A stretch of 64,000 nucleotides of DNA, taken from contig JAXLVB010000002.1 of the NCBI GenBank assembly GCA_046329195.1, forward strand, positions 558,001 to 622,000. Reading direction: 5' to 3'. This DNA comes from JAXLVB01 sp046329195 (GTDB taxonomy: Bacteria; Bacteroidota; Bacteroidia; Cytophagales; Spirosomataceae). Shown piece by piece: positions 1-9,288 of the stretch. The notes beneath the pieces were generated by a model, which saw only the letters and a list, made by a program, of their open reading frames with translations, did not search any database and was not told the DNA's origin. The position numbers were made by a program, and so were the translations under genes. Position 1 is the first letter of the stretch. Every line of letters begins with the position of its first letter.

Positions 1-229
1 TTTTGTTCTCTTGATCTGCAAAGCCTGCCACACCAAGCCATTCTTTTTGGCCTTCTAATTTGATGTAAACGGCTACTCCAACCAAATGCTTTGAAGTGGC
101 ATTTGTAATAATTCGCTGGATTTTGTTAAGTTTTTTTGCCTGCCCCAACGAATGAATGGTAGCTAAAAGTATCATAAAAAAGGGTAGTACATTAGCGTAT
201 TTGATGGCTTTTGGTCGCTTGGAGAGCAT
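1..229 (-). CDS. serine hydrolase (beta-lactamase family), N-terminal part only
   Basis: The window cuts this gene, leaving about 76 N-terminal residues from an ATG at 229. The first 30 residues form a basic start plus a hydrophobic stretch (FFMILLATIHSLGQ) that reads as a signal peptide ending near QA. The mature start (IQRIITNATSKHLVGVAVYIK, then WLGVAGFADQ) matches the first helix and strand pair of periplasmic class C beta-lactamase/D-Ala-D-Ala carboxypeptidase-like hydrolases. The SxxK motif would lie outside the window, so catalysis cannot be checked. Family assignment is by resemblance to two other complete members in this window. Confidence 0.5.
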   Translation of the reverse strand, partial: MLSKRPKAIKYANVLPFFMILLATIHSLGQAKKLNKIQRIITNATSKHLVGVAVYIKLEGQKEWLGVAGFADQENK

Positions 230-347
230 AGTATAAGTGATTTTACTTAGAATAGGATTGAGCGTATATGCTGGTAACTATTTCAAAGACAAACAAGAGC
301 GTTGTTACCCTTTCATTTTATAAAAAAAACATAGTTTACACTATTAA

Positions 348-551
348 TTACACAATTGCTGCAGCGACCCGCTTTGCCGCTCGACCGTAAAAGTAGTCAA
401 GAATGGACACACTTACTGTGGTGAGCAAAATCATAAATGTCGCAATTGTAAATGGTAATTTGTTGAAAGTCAACCTGTTAAGGGGTGTGGTCAACCGCAA
501 CTCATGTAAAAACTCCTTGTGGAACGACTCTCCCTGTGAGTTATCTGCCAC
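348..551 (-). CDS. small hypothetical membrane protein (doubtful)
   Basis: A 67-residue frame starting with GTG, with one plausible membrane segment around residues 33-52 and a basic tail (GRAAKRVAAAIV). No family is recognised. It sits beside a decayed transposase, so it may be a chance frame or a passenger remnant. An AGGAGG stretch lies directly against the GTG, too close to be a normal ribosome binding site, and Bacteroidota rarely rely on one. Confidence 0.2.
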   Translation of the reverse strand: MADNSQGESFHKEFLHELRLTTPLNRLTFNKLPFTIATFMILLTTVSVSILDYFYGRAAKRVAAAIV

Positions 552-640
552 CTCCTAAAAATGAGTAAGAGATAGCTGACTTACCGCTTGCAGGCTCTCT
601 GACAAGAGCTGGTCTATGAGTTATCGGTTCGCTGGCCTAG

Positions 641-990
641 GCAGCGGTGAAGCTGCTGGCTGTGGAAGCCGATGAGCTATGGAGTTTTGTGGGTAACAAA
701 CACATTCAGCAAAGGGTATGGTTAACTATTGAACGGCGCAGTGGGCTGTTGGTGGGTTTTTATATTGGCGACCGCTCGGCGACATCCGCCGAGTATTTGT
801 GGTACAGTATTGACCCCGATATATGGTCTAAAGCCTTGTTTTTCAGTGATGATTGAAACACTTAGGACCCAATCATACCGGCTTGTTCGCATACGACGGG
901 CAAGGCTGATACACCCTCATTGAGCGGTTCAACAACACGCTACAGTAGCGCTTTTGCAAAAAATCCATCCTTATACCCTTTTAGGGTAGT
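641..990 (+). pseudogene. IS1-family transposase remnant
   Basis: The stretch from 647 reads LLAVEADELWSFVGNK, then GFYIGDRSATSAEYLW, which is the catalytic-core start of IS1-family transposases (EVDELWSFVG and GDRS in the known family). After a stop at 854-856 the homology continues in another frame with TLIERFNNTLQ, the conserved C-terminal IERFNNTLRQR motif, interrupted by further stops (tga near 889, tag near 945). The N-terminal InsA-like part is absent; a stop lies just upstream at 638-640. This is a dead fragment with no terminal repeats that I could identify. Gene loss or insertion may have happened here. Confidence 0.75.
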
Positions 991-1238
991 GAGAATGACT
1001 CAACCTATAGGGCTAACTCACGCATCAACGTCTATGCACTTTACCCATGCCGATAACCTCCTAATCGGTTGAAAGTAGGTTGGCAATGGCTCGCCCTGCC
1101 TGCCCTGAACTACCAGTTATTAAAATTTTACTTGGTCTTATGCTATAGCGAGCGGTCAAGCTATTTGGTCAGATTAGCAGGCTTACTGCTGTTGTAAATA
1201 GTAAGAGCCATCATCCAAATATGGCAAAAAATACAATG

Positions 1239-1910
1239 CTACCATTCGCACTCGGCTTGTGTCTCTACATTCCAGAAGATACCGTTTCGGAAATCGCTTG
1301 TGGAAAAGTCAATGATGCGTTGTGCCGATTGCTCTGGCGACAATCGCCCGTTTACATTGCTTTTAGAAATGGTAGTACGTACCCAACCCGGATGTACAGC
1401 CGCTACCTTCAAAGAACCAACCAAGCGATTAGCCAAGATTTTGGTGTACATATTAAGAGCCGCTTTTGACATTCGGTAAGCAACGGAGTCCGTCAATTCG
1501 CAGCGGTCAATGGAACCCATTTTAGAGGAAATGTTGATGATTTTTCCATTTGGCCTAAGGTACTTCACCATCAATTCGGTCAGAAAAGTAGTGCCAGTTA
1601 CATTCACGTCAAAAGTTTGTTGGAACGATACCGCCTCGGGGCGGTCAGTGTCTAAGTCGGGGCCAATGCCAGCGTTATTGATGAGCAGGTCTAAGCCAAT
1701 AGAGCGAGTTATAAAATACTCTTCAAAGGCGTGGATACTACTCAAATTGGACAAATCTAAAGGTAAAACCTCAGCTTGAGGGTGTACTAAGGCTGGGATT
1801 GTGCCTGTCCGGCAGGTACCTATCACGTGGTAGCCTTGTGCTAAGAAAGCTTTGGCTAAGGCAAGGCCAATACCTTTACTCGTACCAGTAATCAATACGG
1901 TTTTGCTCAT
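1239..1910 (-). CDS. short-chain dehydrogenase/reductase (SDR)
   Basis: A 223-residue classical SDR, a cytosolic NAD(P)-dependent oxidoreductase. It shows the dinucleotide-binding TGTSKGIG at residues 8-15, the NNAG structural motif at 78-81, the catalytic serine in NISSK (126-130) and the catalytic YxxxK as Y145 and K149. Its short length, and Arg in the Asp/Glu/Arg region after beta-2 (CRTG), resemble the C-factor/CsgA-like subgroup, which tends to prefer NADP. The substrate cannot be read from sequence. It ends about 25 bp after the start of, and on the same strand as, the histidine kinase gene upstream, so co-transcription is possible. Confidence 0.85.
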   Translation of the reverse strand: MSKTVLITGTSKGIGLALAKAFLAQGYHVIGTCRTGTIPALVHPQAEVLPLDLSNLSSIHAFEEYFITRSIGLDLLINNAGIGPDLDTDRPEAVSFQQTFDVNVTGTTFLTELMVKYLRPNGKIINISSKMGSIDRCELTDSVAYRMSKAALNMYTKILANRLVGSLKVAAVHPGWVRTTISKSNVNGRLSPEQSAQRIIDFSTSDFRNGIFWNVETQAECEW

Positions 1911-1935
1911 GGGTGTTTGTGAGGACGTTTACAAG

Positions 1936-3417
1936 TCATACGGGCAAGGTAATGACAAAATGAGAACCTTCTCCCTCTTTGCTATGGACCTCAATACTTC
2001 CACCATGCCCCTTGGTTACAATATCATACGCCAACGAGAGCCCGAGCCCAGTGCCTTGCCCTGTGGGTTTTGTAGTAAAAAACGGCTGAAAAATTTTAGC
2101 TATTACGCTTTCAGGCATTCCAATGCCATTGTCTTCTATATGGATGATAGCTTGATTGTCAATCTGCTGTGTTGATATGGATACGAATGGCGAATAAGCT
2201 GGGTCGGTGCCATTGAGCTGTTGCTGATGAACCGCATAAAAAGCATTGTTCAACAGATTGACGAGTACCCTACCAATATCCTGAGGGATGATGTCGAGGA
2301 TGGACAAATTGGGGTCGAAGGTGGTTTTTAAAGCTACGTTAAACGAATCATTTTTGGCTCGAAATCCATGAAACGCTAAGTGTACATATTCATGAATCAG
2401 TTTATTGAGGTCGGTGGGCTGTTTTTCGCCTGTGCCCATGCGTGAGTGCTCTAACATGCCTTTAACTATACTACTCGCCCTAGTACCATGATGATGGATT
2501 TTTTGTTGGTTATGAATTAAATCTGCAAGTAGTTCACTTTCTTCGCTATCAGTAGAGATACCTTTTTGTTTCAAGACTTCTTGCAACTCTTGGACAAGTT
2601 CTACACTGAGATCCGAAAAGTTATTCACAAAATTCAACGGATTCTGAATCTCATGGGCAATGCCTGCGGTGAGTTCGCCAAGGCTAGCGAGTTTTTCGGA
2701 CTGAATAAGTTGATTTTGAGTGGCTTTGAGCTGAATCAAGGCATCTTCTACTTTTTGTTTTTCGATTGACAGGTTTTTGTTTTTGGATTCGAGTAGCTTC
2801 TCTTGCCGAGCGTTTTCTTGCTTAAAATACAACACAATCAAGAATACAATGGCAAACAAGATGACATGGTTGGAGGTGTATAGATTTTCGCCATCGGGCA
2901 TAAACAAAAAAGGCTTCATGACCATGAAGGAGTACTTACAACCCGCAAAAAAAAGCCCGTTGAGCAAGAAATACGTAATGACCACCCGCAAGTCATTAAA
3001 AAAGAGCATCGAAGCAATGCTACTGGCTACTAAGATATACTCCACGCCATCGACAGCACCATGCGAAACCGCTTGGAATGAATACGCCAGTAAGTTAAAA
3101 ATGCAAAAAAAGTGGCAGGCTAAATCAAATTTTTTTAAGTGATTAAGATAAATAGGCACAGCACTGAGTATCAGGCCAATAAAACTTTCCCAGAACGTAA
3201 GGCGATGCTCATAGTCAAGGTACATGAGGCAGTAAATGCCCAAAATCATTACGGACATCAAGCAAATGCCATTGAGCAGTCGAATTCTTTTTTTCTCCCA
3301 ATACGTCAACTCGGGTGTTACTCCAACGGTAATTAAGGTTTCCCAAAAAGCAATACATCGCCTCAGGAAGCTTTTGTTTTCGGGTGTTTGGTTGGTTAAG
3401 GTTACTTCGGCATCCAT
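1936..3417 (-). CDS. membrane-bound sensor histidine kinase
   Basis: A 493-residue kinase. Residues about 50-200 hold roughly six membrane segments (7TM-like sensor region without a periplasmic loop domain), followed by a coiled coil at about 203-245. The HisKA dimerisation helix contains the phospho-acceptor H255 in AGIAHEIQNPLN, and a C-terminal HATPase domain shows the N box (VNLLNNAFYAV), DNGIGM and GTGLGLSLAYDIV. This class (NtrB/AtoS-like HisKA with IQNPLN) is common as an orphan in Bacteroidota. No response regulator is adjacent; the nearest NtrC-type regulator in the window is at about 12.5 kb. The signal sensed is unknown. Confidence 0.88.
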   Translation of the reverse strand: MDAEVTLTNQTPENKSFLRRCIAFWETLITVGVTPELTYWEKKRIRLLNGICLMSVMILGIYCLMYLDYEHRLTFWESFIGLILSAVPIYLNHLKKFDLACHFFCIFNLLAYSFQAVSHGAVDGVEYILVASSIASMLFFNDLRVVITYFLLNGLFFAGCKYSFMVMKPFLFMPDGENLYTSNHVILFAIVFLIVLYFKQENARQEKLLESKNKNLSIEKQKVEDALIQLKATQNQLIQSEKLASLGELTAGIAHEIQNPLNFVNNFSDLSVELVQELQEVLKQKGISTDSEESELLADLIHNQQKIHHHGTRASSIVKGMLEHSRMGTGEKQPTDLNKLIHEYVHLAFHGFRAKNDSFNVALKTTFDPNLSILDIIPQDIGRVLVNLLNNAFYAVHQQQLNGTDPAYSPFVSISTQQIDNQAIIHIEDNGIGMPESVIAKIFQPFFTTKPTGQGTGLGLSLAYDIVTKGHGGSIEVHSKEGEGSHFVITLPV

Positions 3418-3456
3418 TTATAGCTCTGGATTTTTGATGGATGATGAGGGGTTAAT

Positions 3457-5052
3457 TTACAGACCCAGTTGTGTTTTCCAATACGTAGTCAGGAAAATAT
3501 CATGGGGGTCCATTTGTTTTCGGAGGCAATGAAAGTCATCCCATTTTTGATACTGACTTTGCAAATAGGTCGGCGAGGCAAGGCTGCTAGGTGGTGGGAG
3601 GTTTTTGCCCCAGTGTAAGCGGAAGTTGATACCTTTTTGACGGAATAATGTCCAAAACTGACTGTAATATGTGTTGGGGTCAAGTGTGCTGTTGGCAAAA
3701 AACATGATGTTTAACCGTAACGAATCTTGCTGATAGCCAGGGCTTAACCAAAAATCACTCCGCTTGGCGGCTAGTACTTCTACGGTATAAAAACCCGTAG
3801 CGCTATAGCCATTGGTGGTGTAATATTCCTGAAGGGTATCCATCACCAGTTCGGTTTGCTCGATAGGAAACCAAAACTCTGTATAAACAAGCGTAAACAC
3901 ATTGTTACTGAATTCAAACGTGTCCATAGGCAAACTGCCGAGCCAATAGTCCCAAAAGCGCTGCGGTGGATTAGTGGCTGTATTGACAGGAAAGTACAGA
4001 TTAATCAATAAGGGATAGGCATAGGGCGCAACAGCCTCTATGGCCTGAATAAGCATGTTGTCTTCGTTGCTGTTTTCGGATGGATTATGGCCAAGAATAT
4101 CATAAAACCACTTGGGCCAGCTGGCAATAAGGCTGAAGCCAATTCCGGCGATTTGCTCCGAGGGAAGCCGTGAACCCAATATTTTGGGGAAAACCGGATA
4201 GTAAGGATTGGGCTTAAAGTCGGTCGGCGTGCCTGTTTGGTTGTCATAATCAGATGGTTGCATGGTTTTGGCTTTCCAAGCAATGACTCGATGCAAACTG
4301 GTGATGGGCCACCAGAGCGCCCTTGAGTACTCGGTAGTACTCAAATACTCTTGCAGTGAAGGCTTTTGGGGTGAGCCTGAACCCAAAAAGTCAAACTCAC
4401 AGTCAGCGACAGCGGTGGTGGTTTCGGTACCGATGATGTTAAAAGCTGGTACACACTGGAGTGTTACAGACGTAATCACTCCCATCAGTCCCATCGAAAC
4501 GACTACGCCATAAAAATCGTCGTTAAGGTTATCAGACTTGATAAATTCCTTCAGCGTGCCAGTGCCATCTACCATGCGTAGAGAAACAATCGCTTCATCA
4601 AAGGCATGTTGCATAGTGCCTCCTGACGAACCCGTGGAGATAAATCCTGCAACGGTTTGGTGTACTACATCGGGCACATTTTTGAGTGCCCAGCCTTTGG
4701 TTTGATTGAGTTGATAAAGCAAATTATTCGTACCATCGTTGGCAAATGATACACCCGATGGGTCAAAAGGGTCAACGCCAAGGTTGATGCCTGCACCTAC
4801 GGTTACTTGCATGGTGGCATCGTCATAACTAATGCTGCGCAACTGGTCTAGCTGGAGATTAATACTCTGAATACTGGTAGGCGAGCTGGCGCTAAAGTCA
4901 TCGGTAAATACCCCTGCATTGACAGACTGTGCCGCACCACGCACCCGAACCTGCAACTTGTTCTGAATGGCGTGTTGTACAAGGCTAATAACCTCGGCTT
5001 CGTTTTGAGGGTGGTATAAACCAGTTGAATCGGGAGTAGGCAAGGTGGGCAT
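3457..5052 (-). CDS. FAD-binding oxidase of the ALO/gulonolactone oxidase type, paralogue 2
   Basis: 531 residues from the ATG at 5052. The frame is open to 5142, but that would overlap the upstream paralogue, and the residues starting MPTLPTPDST align with the paralogue's start. An N-terminal FAD_binding_4 (PCMH-type) domain carries VRVRGAAQS (about 36-43) and GFISTGSSGG. A C-terminal D-arabinono-lactone-oxidase-like domain carries the HWGK motif and a final MDPHDIF. The family oxidises sugar lactones or aldoses with O2. Unlike its neighbour, Gln42 replaces the His that carries covalent flavin in related enzymes. No signal peptide is evident. It is a tandem duplicate with the next gene, separated by 43 bp, and probably shares its transcript. 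Confidence 0.8.
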   Translation of the reverse strand: MPTLPTPDSTGLYHPQNEAEVISLVQHAIQNKLQVRVRGAAQSVNAGVFTDDFSASSPTSIQSINLQLDQLRSISYDDATMQVTVGAGINLGVDPFDPSGVSFANDGTNNLLYQLNQTKGWALKNVPDVVHQTVAGFISTGSSGGTMQHAFDEAIVSLRMVDGTGTLKEFIKSDNLNDDFYGVVVSMGLMGVITSVTLQCVPAFNIIGTETTTAVADCEFDFLGSGSPQKPSLQEYLSTTEYSRALWWPITSLHRVIAWKAKTMQPSDYDNQTGTPTDFKPNPYYPVFPKILGSRLPSEQIAGIGFSLIASWPKWFYDILGHNPSENSNEDNMLIQAIEAVAPYAYPLLINLYFPVNTATNPPQRFWDYWLGSLPMDTFEFSNNVFTLVYTEFWFPIEQTELVMDTLQEYYTTNGYSATGFYTVEVLAAKRSDFWLSPGYQQDSLRLNIMFFANSTLDPNTYYSQFWTLFRQKGINFRLHWGKNLPPPSSLASPTYLQSQYQKWDDFHCLRKQMDPHDIFLTTYWKTQLGL

Positions 5053-5095
5053 AATACAGTCTATTTGAAATTTTGGCACAAAGTAAGAGAGGTGG

Positions 5096-6733
5096 TTATT
5101 GAGAAATGGGCGCAATACCAAGATGGCTTCGCCAGTAATCATTCACAAAAACCTGATGTGGGTCCATTTTTTCTCGAAGCGCCATCCAGTCATTCCAGTG
5201 GTCTTTGTAGCAATTTTGCAAATAACTCACACCTTGGGCTCCTGCCCCATCGGGTAAATACTTGCCCCAATGCGGGCGGAAATTGTATTTGGCCAGTAAG
5301 GTCCAGAATTTCTGATAGAAAGCCGTCGGCTCGCCTGTGGTGTTGGCAAACCAAAAGACGTCAATGCGGATGACATGGGTGTTGTAGGATGGACTCAGCC
5401 AAAACGAACTCTTCTTGGCAGCATAGATTTCACAGCTAAAACCCATGGTATTGTCGGGTCCTTCGTTGTAAAACTGAAGAAGGTCGTTCATAACCGCTTT
5501 GGTTTGCTCAATCGGAATCCACAATTCAGTAAACTTTACGGGCATGAGTTTGTCGCTCATTTGGTTGTCCATGGGCAGGCCTGTGTACCAGACATCTGCA
5601 AATTGCTGTGGCCCCTTGTTGGCATTGGTGGGGGTATCTACCGCAGCAAAAATGTCGAGTAGTTTTGGAAAAATAGCCGGATAAAACAAAGGATTGATAA
5701 AAGCAGCCACTTTTTCAGTTTCTTCTTTACCAATCAGGTTTTCGAGCCAAGTAGGCCACTGGCCAATTGCCGTAAAGAGCAAGTCGGCGCCCAAGAGGGC
5801 CAGCGTAGGGGTTCCAAACAGGTAAGGAACTTCTTCGTAAGGTTTAAGGTCGGGGTGTTGGTTTTGTCCTTTTTTGGCGTAGGCTTGGGCTGCCCAAGCG
5901 TTTGCGCCTTCTTGGGTAGTTTGGGCGGCTTTCCAGACTACCATCTTAGTGACATTTTCTTGCGGCCACCAAATCAGCCGAGAATAAGGCGTCTGCGACA
6001 GCGTAGGATTTACTTGTGTTTGCTGTTGTTGAAAAAACTGTTGTAAACTTGGTCTGGTTGCATCGCCATCTCCAAACAAATCAATCTCACAGTTGTCAAC
6101 AGTGGTAGTGGCTTCTTGTCCCATAATATAAAAACGAGGGGTACACTGAAACGTAGCCGATACAATAACGCCCATGAGTCCCATAGTTGCTACTCCAGCC
6201 CCATAAAATGGGTCGTTGGGATTGTCAGGAACGGGTCTTGTAAAGGTTACCTTTTCGGCGCCATTTTCGCCACAACAAATAATGTCAATGCTGAGTAGTG
6301 CTTCGTCAAAAGAATATTGGGTAGAGCCACCTGACGAACCCGTTGACAAAAAACCGCCTACCGTCTGGTGCGTAATACCTCCTAGGTCTGGAATCGCTAA
6401 ACCTACTTGGTCGAGTTGATAGAGTAGTGAGTTTTTGTCTGATGAAATACCAGTAGGATCCCAAGGGTCTAGCCCCAAATGGCAACCTGCTTGTACCCAT
6501 ACGGTGTTATGGTCGGTGTTGATTTTTACGTCGTGCATCTTGGAGAGCATGACGTAAAGGTTTTTGTCTCGTTGACTTTCATCTTCTAAAGTGCCAATCA
6601 AGGGGAAAGAATGAGCAGCACCACGGAGGCAGATGATTTTTTGTTGGTCTTTGGCCTGATTAACAAGGGTTATTACATCACCTTCGTTTTCAGGAAGCCA
6701 GTATTCTGCGCCGTTTACAACTTGAGAGAGCAT
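5096..6733 (-). CDS. FAD-binding oxidase of the ALO/gulonolactone oxidase type, paralogue 1
   Basis: 545 residues, similar along its whole length to the next gene. The FAD_binding_4 domain carries CLRGAAHS with His41 at the position of the covalent-flavin histidine of vanillyl-alcohol-oxidase-family enzymes, then GGFLSTGSSGG. The C-terminal ALO-like domain ends with RPHWGKYLP and MDPHQVFVNDYW. The expected reaction is O2-dependent oxidation of a lactone or alditol; the substrate is unknown. It has an ATG start and a 264-bp upstream gap for a promoter. It is the first gene of a two-gene tandem. Confidence 0.82.
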   Translation of the reverse strand: MLSQVVNGAEYWLPENEGDVITLVNQAKDQQKIICLRGAAHSFPLIGTLEDESQRDKNLYVMLSKMHDVKINTDHNTVWVQAGCHLGLDPWDPTGISSDKNSLLYQLDQVGLAIPDLGGITHQTVGGFLSTGSSGGSTQYSFDEALLSIDIICCGENGAEKVTFTRPVPDNPNDPFYGAGVATMGLMGVIVSATFQCTPRFYIMGQEATTTVDNCEIDLFGDGDATRPSLQQFFQQQQTQVNPTLSQTPYSRLIWWPQENVTKMVVWKAAQTTQEGANAWAAQAYAKKGQNQHPDLKPYEEVPYLFGTPTLALLGADLLFTAIGQWPTWLENLIGKEETEKVAAFINPLFYPAIFPKLLDIFAAVDTPTNANKGPQQFADVWYTGLPMDNQMSDKLMPVKFTELWIPIEQTKAVMNDLLQFYNEGPDNTMGFSCEIYAAKKSSFWLSPSYNTHVIRIDVFWFANTTGEPTAFYQKFWTLLAKYNFRPHWGKYLPDGAGAQGVSYLQNCYKDHWNDWMALREKMDPHQVFVNDYWRSHLGIAPISQ

Positions 6734-6997
6734 AGCCAGAGGGGATAAGGAGGAGTAACATGAACGGATGCTCTAATTTAAGACGAATGACTGAATACAA
6801 GTCTATTTTAGTCTAAATATTTTTCAACTAGTTAGACCGAAATACGCAGGAAGGGTACACCCGTACTATCAATCTATCTATATGTTGCGATAGTTGAAAT
6901 TAAGTAACTGGTTATCAGGGTGTTTAAAGCTGCTGGTATGGGGGGTAATATTGCTTTGTTCTGAAGATAATGATTCGTGAGTTATTACAATCAGCGA

Positions 6998-8473
6998 TTA
7001 ATTAGATGACAGCCGCTCTATGTTTTGTTTGGCTCGCTGGTTGTTGGGGCGGAGTACCAAGGCTTGTTTGTAGCATTTCAGGGCTTCGTCTTTGTTGCCT
7101 TGCGCCAGATACACATCGCCCAAGTCGTTCCAAGCCACTACGATAGTCGGAAAGGCTTGGGTGTAGTATTTGTACAGTATAAGGGCTTTGGCATAATTGC
7201 CTTCGACCATGAGCTTTTGCCCAACCTCCAGCAAAATCATGTCGTCTTGAATATTTTGTTTGGTAAGTTCGGTAGCTAAATCAGAAACGCTTGACTTGCT
7301 GACGATTGAATAGACTTTCTCTGATTGTGGGTTCTCAAATTGGGGTTGGTTTAGGCGGGCATCTTGCTCTATTTTGCCATCAAAATAGAGCTGACTAATA
7401 TTGGGTAGGATCAGGTTAGCGTTCATGGAACTTTCATTGGTGACCACGTAAAAAATCAGCCCTTCTTCGGGAAGACGAGCGATTCTAGCAAAATAAATAC
7501 CATTACTACCGCCATTACTAATGGCCTTGGTGTTTCGCCGACTTTTGGAAACGTTACATCCATACCCAAACCACGACTGGCCATTATAACCTTCTTCGAG
7601 CACTAAAGGCGAGAACATCAGGTCAATACTCGCTTTGGAGAGTACCTTGTGATTGGTAAAGCTATTGAGCCAGGTAAACATTTCGTCGGTTGAAACTTCG
7701 AGACCGCCATTGGCTTTGAGGTTCCAATAGGGCCCCCCGCCTGCTTGAGCAAAGCGTTCTTGGATGGTTCCCCACTTGTTTCCTTGTTGGTAGCCTACAG
7801 CAATGGTGTCGGAGGTGACTGTGGGATAGTGATAGCCAATATGCTTGATACCGAGGGGTTTGAGTACAGTTGCTTTTAAGAATTGTTCATAGTCAAGCCC
7901 TGTTACCTGTTCAATAATAATACCCAATATACTAAAGCCAACGTTGGTATAAACGGCTTTTTGCCCAGGCATAAACGCCAGTGGTTCGTCAAAGGCTCTT
8001 TTTAAGAAGTCGTTAGTCGTAATTTTTTCATAGTCTCCGCCGTCCTGTTTCAAAAACTCGTGAAAACCAGCCGAGTGGGTAAGTAACTGGTGAATCGTAA
8101 TGCCGGCTTTATCGGCTGGTACTGTAGTGAAAAACTTAGAGAGTGGGTCGCTGAGCCGTAGCTTCTTTTGTTCTACTAAGTTGAGAATGGCAGCGGCTGT
8201 AAAGGCTTTCGTAATACTACCTATCGAGGCGAGTGTGTGGGTTGTAAAGGGAATCTTAGCCTCTCGGTTTGCCCATCCATACCCTTTGCTCAAGATTTTT
8301 TGCTGGCCTTTAATAATGAGTACAGCCCCCGAAAAATGCTCCTCGGCAGCTAGTTTGCTGAGATATTGATCAATTTTTTTACAGGTGTCGCCGACCACAA
8401 CAGAGGGCTGAGTGAATACCTTACTCCACGTTCCGAACGCAAGCAAGCTCATTAGCAATAAGTTTCGACGCAT
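6998..8473 (-). CDS. periplasmic serine hydrolase (class C beta-lactamase fold) with C-terminal TPRs
   Basis: 491 residues with a signal peptide (MRRNLLLMSLLAFGTW...). The beta-lactamase-fold domain spans about 30-360 with the nucleophile motif S86-I-T-K89, the YxN motif Y175-T-N177 and a late GGSNG in place of KTG. Residues about 400-490 form tetratricopeptide repeats (ALILYKYYTQAFP, WNDLGDVYLAQGNKDEALKCYKQAL). Such fusions are usually esterases or peptidases rather than true antibiotic resistance enzymes. An inverted repeat ACGCATC/GATGCGT at 8468-8497 covers the start codon and could be an operator or mRNA hairpin. The gene stands alone. Confidence 0.82.
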   Translation of the reverse strand: MRRNLLLMSLLAFGTWSKVFTQPSVVVGDTCKKIDQYLSKLAAEEHFSGAVLIIKGQQKILSKGYGWANREAKIPFTTHTLASIGSITKAFTAAAILNLVEQKKLRLSDPLSKFFTTVPADKAGITIHQLLTHSAGFHEFLKQDGGDYEKITTNDFLKRAFDEPLAFMPGQKAVYTNVGFSILGIIIEQVTGLDYEQFLKATVLKPLGIKHIGYHYPTVTSDTIAVGYQQGNKWGTIQERFAQAGGGPYWNLKANGGLEVSTDEMFTWLNSFTNHKVLSKASIDLMFSPLVLEEGYNGQSWFGYGCNVSKSRRNTKAISNGGSNGIYFARIARLPEEGLIFYVVTNESSMNANLILPNISQLYFDGKIEQDARLNQPQFENPQSEKVYSIVSKSSVSDLATELTKQNIQDDMILLEVGQKLMVEGNYAKALILYKYYTQAFPTIVVAWNDLGDVYLAQGNKDEALKCYKQALVLRPNNQRAKQNIERLSSN

Positions 8474-8514
8474 CTTTTTATGGCTTTATGGATGCGTAAA
8501 GGTACGAAATCAAT

Positions 8515-8796
8515 TTAGTTTCGGAACAACTCAATGTATTGCTCCGAAATCTGATAATAACCCTGCGAAACTTGGTCGTGGAGCGACTGCTTGGCCACAA
8601 AAGTAACGATTTCCTCTCGTTCGCTAAGAGCTCTGTTGGTGGCGGCGTCCCAAGTATCAGGCGAAGGAATAAAAATGATAGCAACGCAGTTGCCTCCGCC
8701 AAATTCAAAGTCGAATCGGATTTCAGAAACAGCATCTTTGTACACTACAGTGCCCCCTCGGCCTTGATTGTGGTAAAAAAGTTGTTGTGTCATCAT
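8515..8796 (-). CDS. conserved-looking small hypothetical protein
   Basis: A 93-residue soluble protein with no recognised domain. Features seen are a Gly-rich strand pair (YHNQGRGGTVVYKD), an aromatic/acidic beta segment (IRFDFEFGGGNCVAIIFIP) and a helical C terminus. It lies 48 bp downstream of the DUF1801 gene and on the same strand, so it may be the last gene of the ArsR-led operon. Two adjacent ATGs (8796, 8793) are possible starts. Confidence 0.55.
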   Translation of the reverse strand: MMTQQLFYHNQGRGGTVVYKDAVSEIRFDFEFGGGNCVAIIFIPSPDTWDAATNRALSEREEIVTFVAKQSLHDQVSQGYYQISEQYIELFRN

Positions 8797-8844
8797 GCAC
8801 TGTAATAAAGAGCAACAAGGTGAACAATAGGGACGCTAAAGTAT

Positions 8845-9282
8845 TTAGTTTGTTGGAGTAGCCTGAGCCCTAAATCCATACCGAATTACTTCTGTCAGTA
8901 CGTCAGTATGGAGGTCTTTTAAGCTTTTGAACTTGATACAATATCCACTTATGTTGGCTTTCCCGAGGCTTTTTCCAAACGTTTGGGCTAAGTAGGTCTT
9001 ATCTTTAACGCCAAGTATATACACCGATATTCCTGTTGAGGTAGCACTGATTCCTAGTTGAAACCACTCTGCCGATTTTCCATTAGCGTAGTGGATGGTG
9101 TGGTTTCCGTATCCAATGGTAGGATTCGTAACTACTTGATTTTCGCTATTTTTTCCATTTAAAAACCAAAGTTTACACGCAGGAAAAGTCTGTAGTATCT
9201 GTTGGTGCAAGTAGTACAAGTCGGCCTGCTTCGATGCCGGCTGGCTTATGATAAACTGTTCGATTTGTTGTGCTACACTCAT
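8845..9282 (-). CDS. DUF1801 (YdhG-like) domain protein
   Basis: 145 residues matching the DUF1801 fold: an N-terminal helix (QQIEQFIISQP), the central WF.G strand, GYG..TIHYANGKSAEWFQLG, and a C-terminal FKSLKDLHTDVLTEVIRYGF helix. The family is small, cytosolic and of unknown biochemical role, and it often sits next to SRPBCC and ArsR genes as it does here. The gap to the SRPBCC stop is only 6 bp, so it is part of the ArsR/SRPBCC operon. Confidence 0.75.
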   Translation of the reverse strand: MSVAQQIEQFIISQPASKQADLYYLHQQILQTFPACKLWFLNGKNSENQVVTNPTIGYGNHTIHYANGKSAEWFQLGISATSTGISVYILGVKDKTYLAQTFGKSLGKANISGYCIKFKSLKDLHTDVLTEVIRYGFRAQATPTN

Positions 9283-9288
9283 GGTGAC

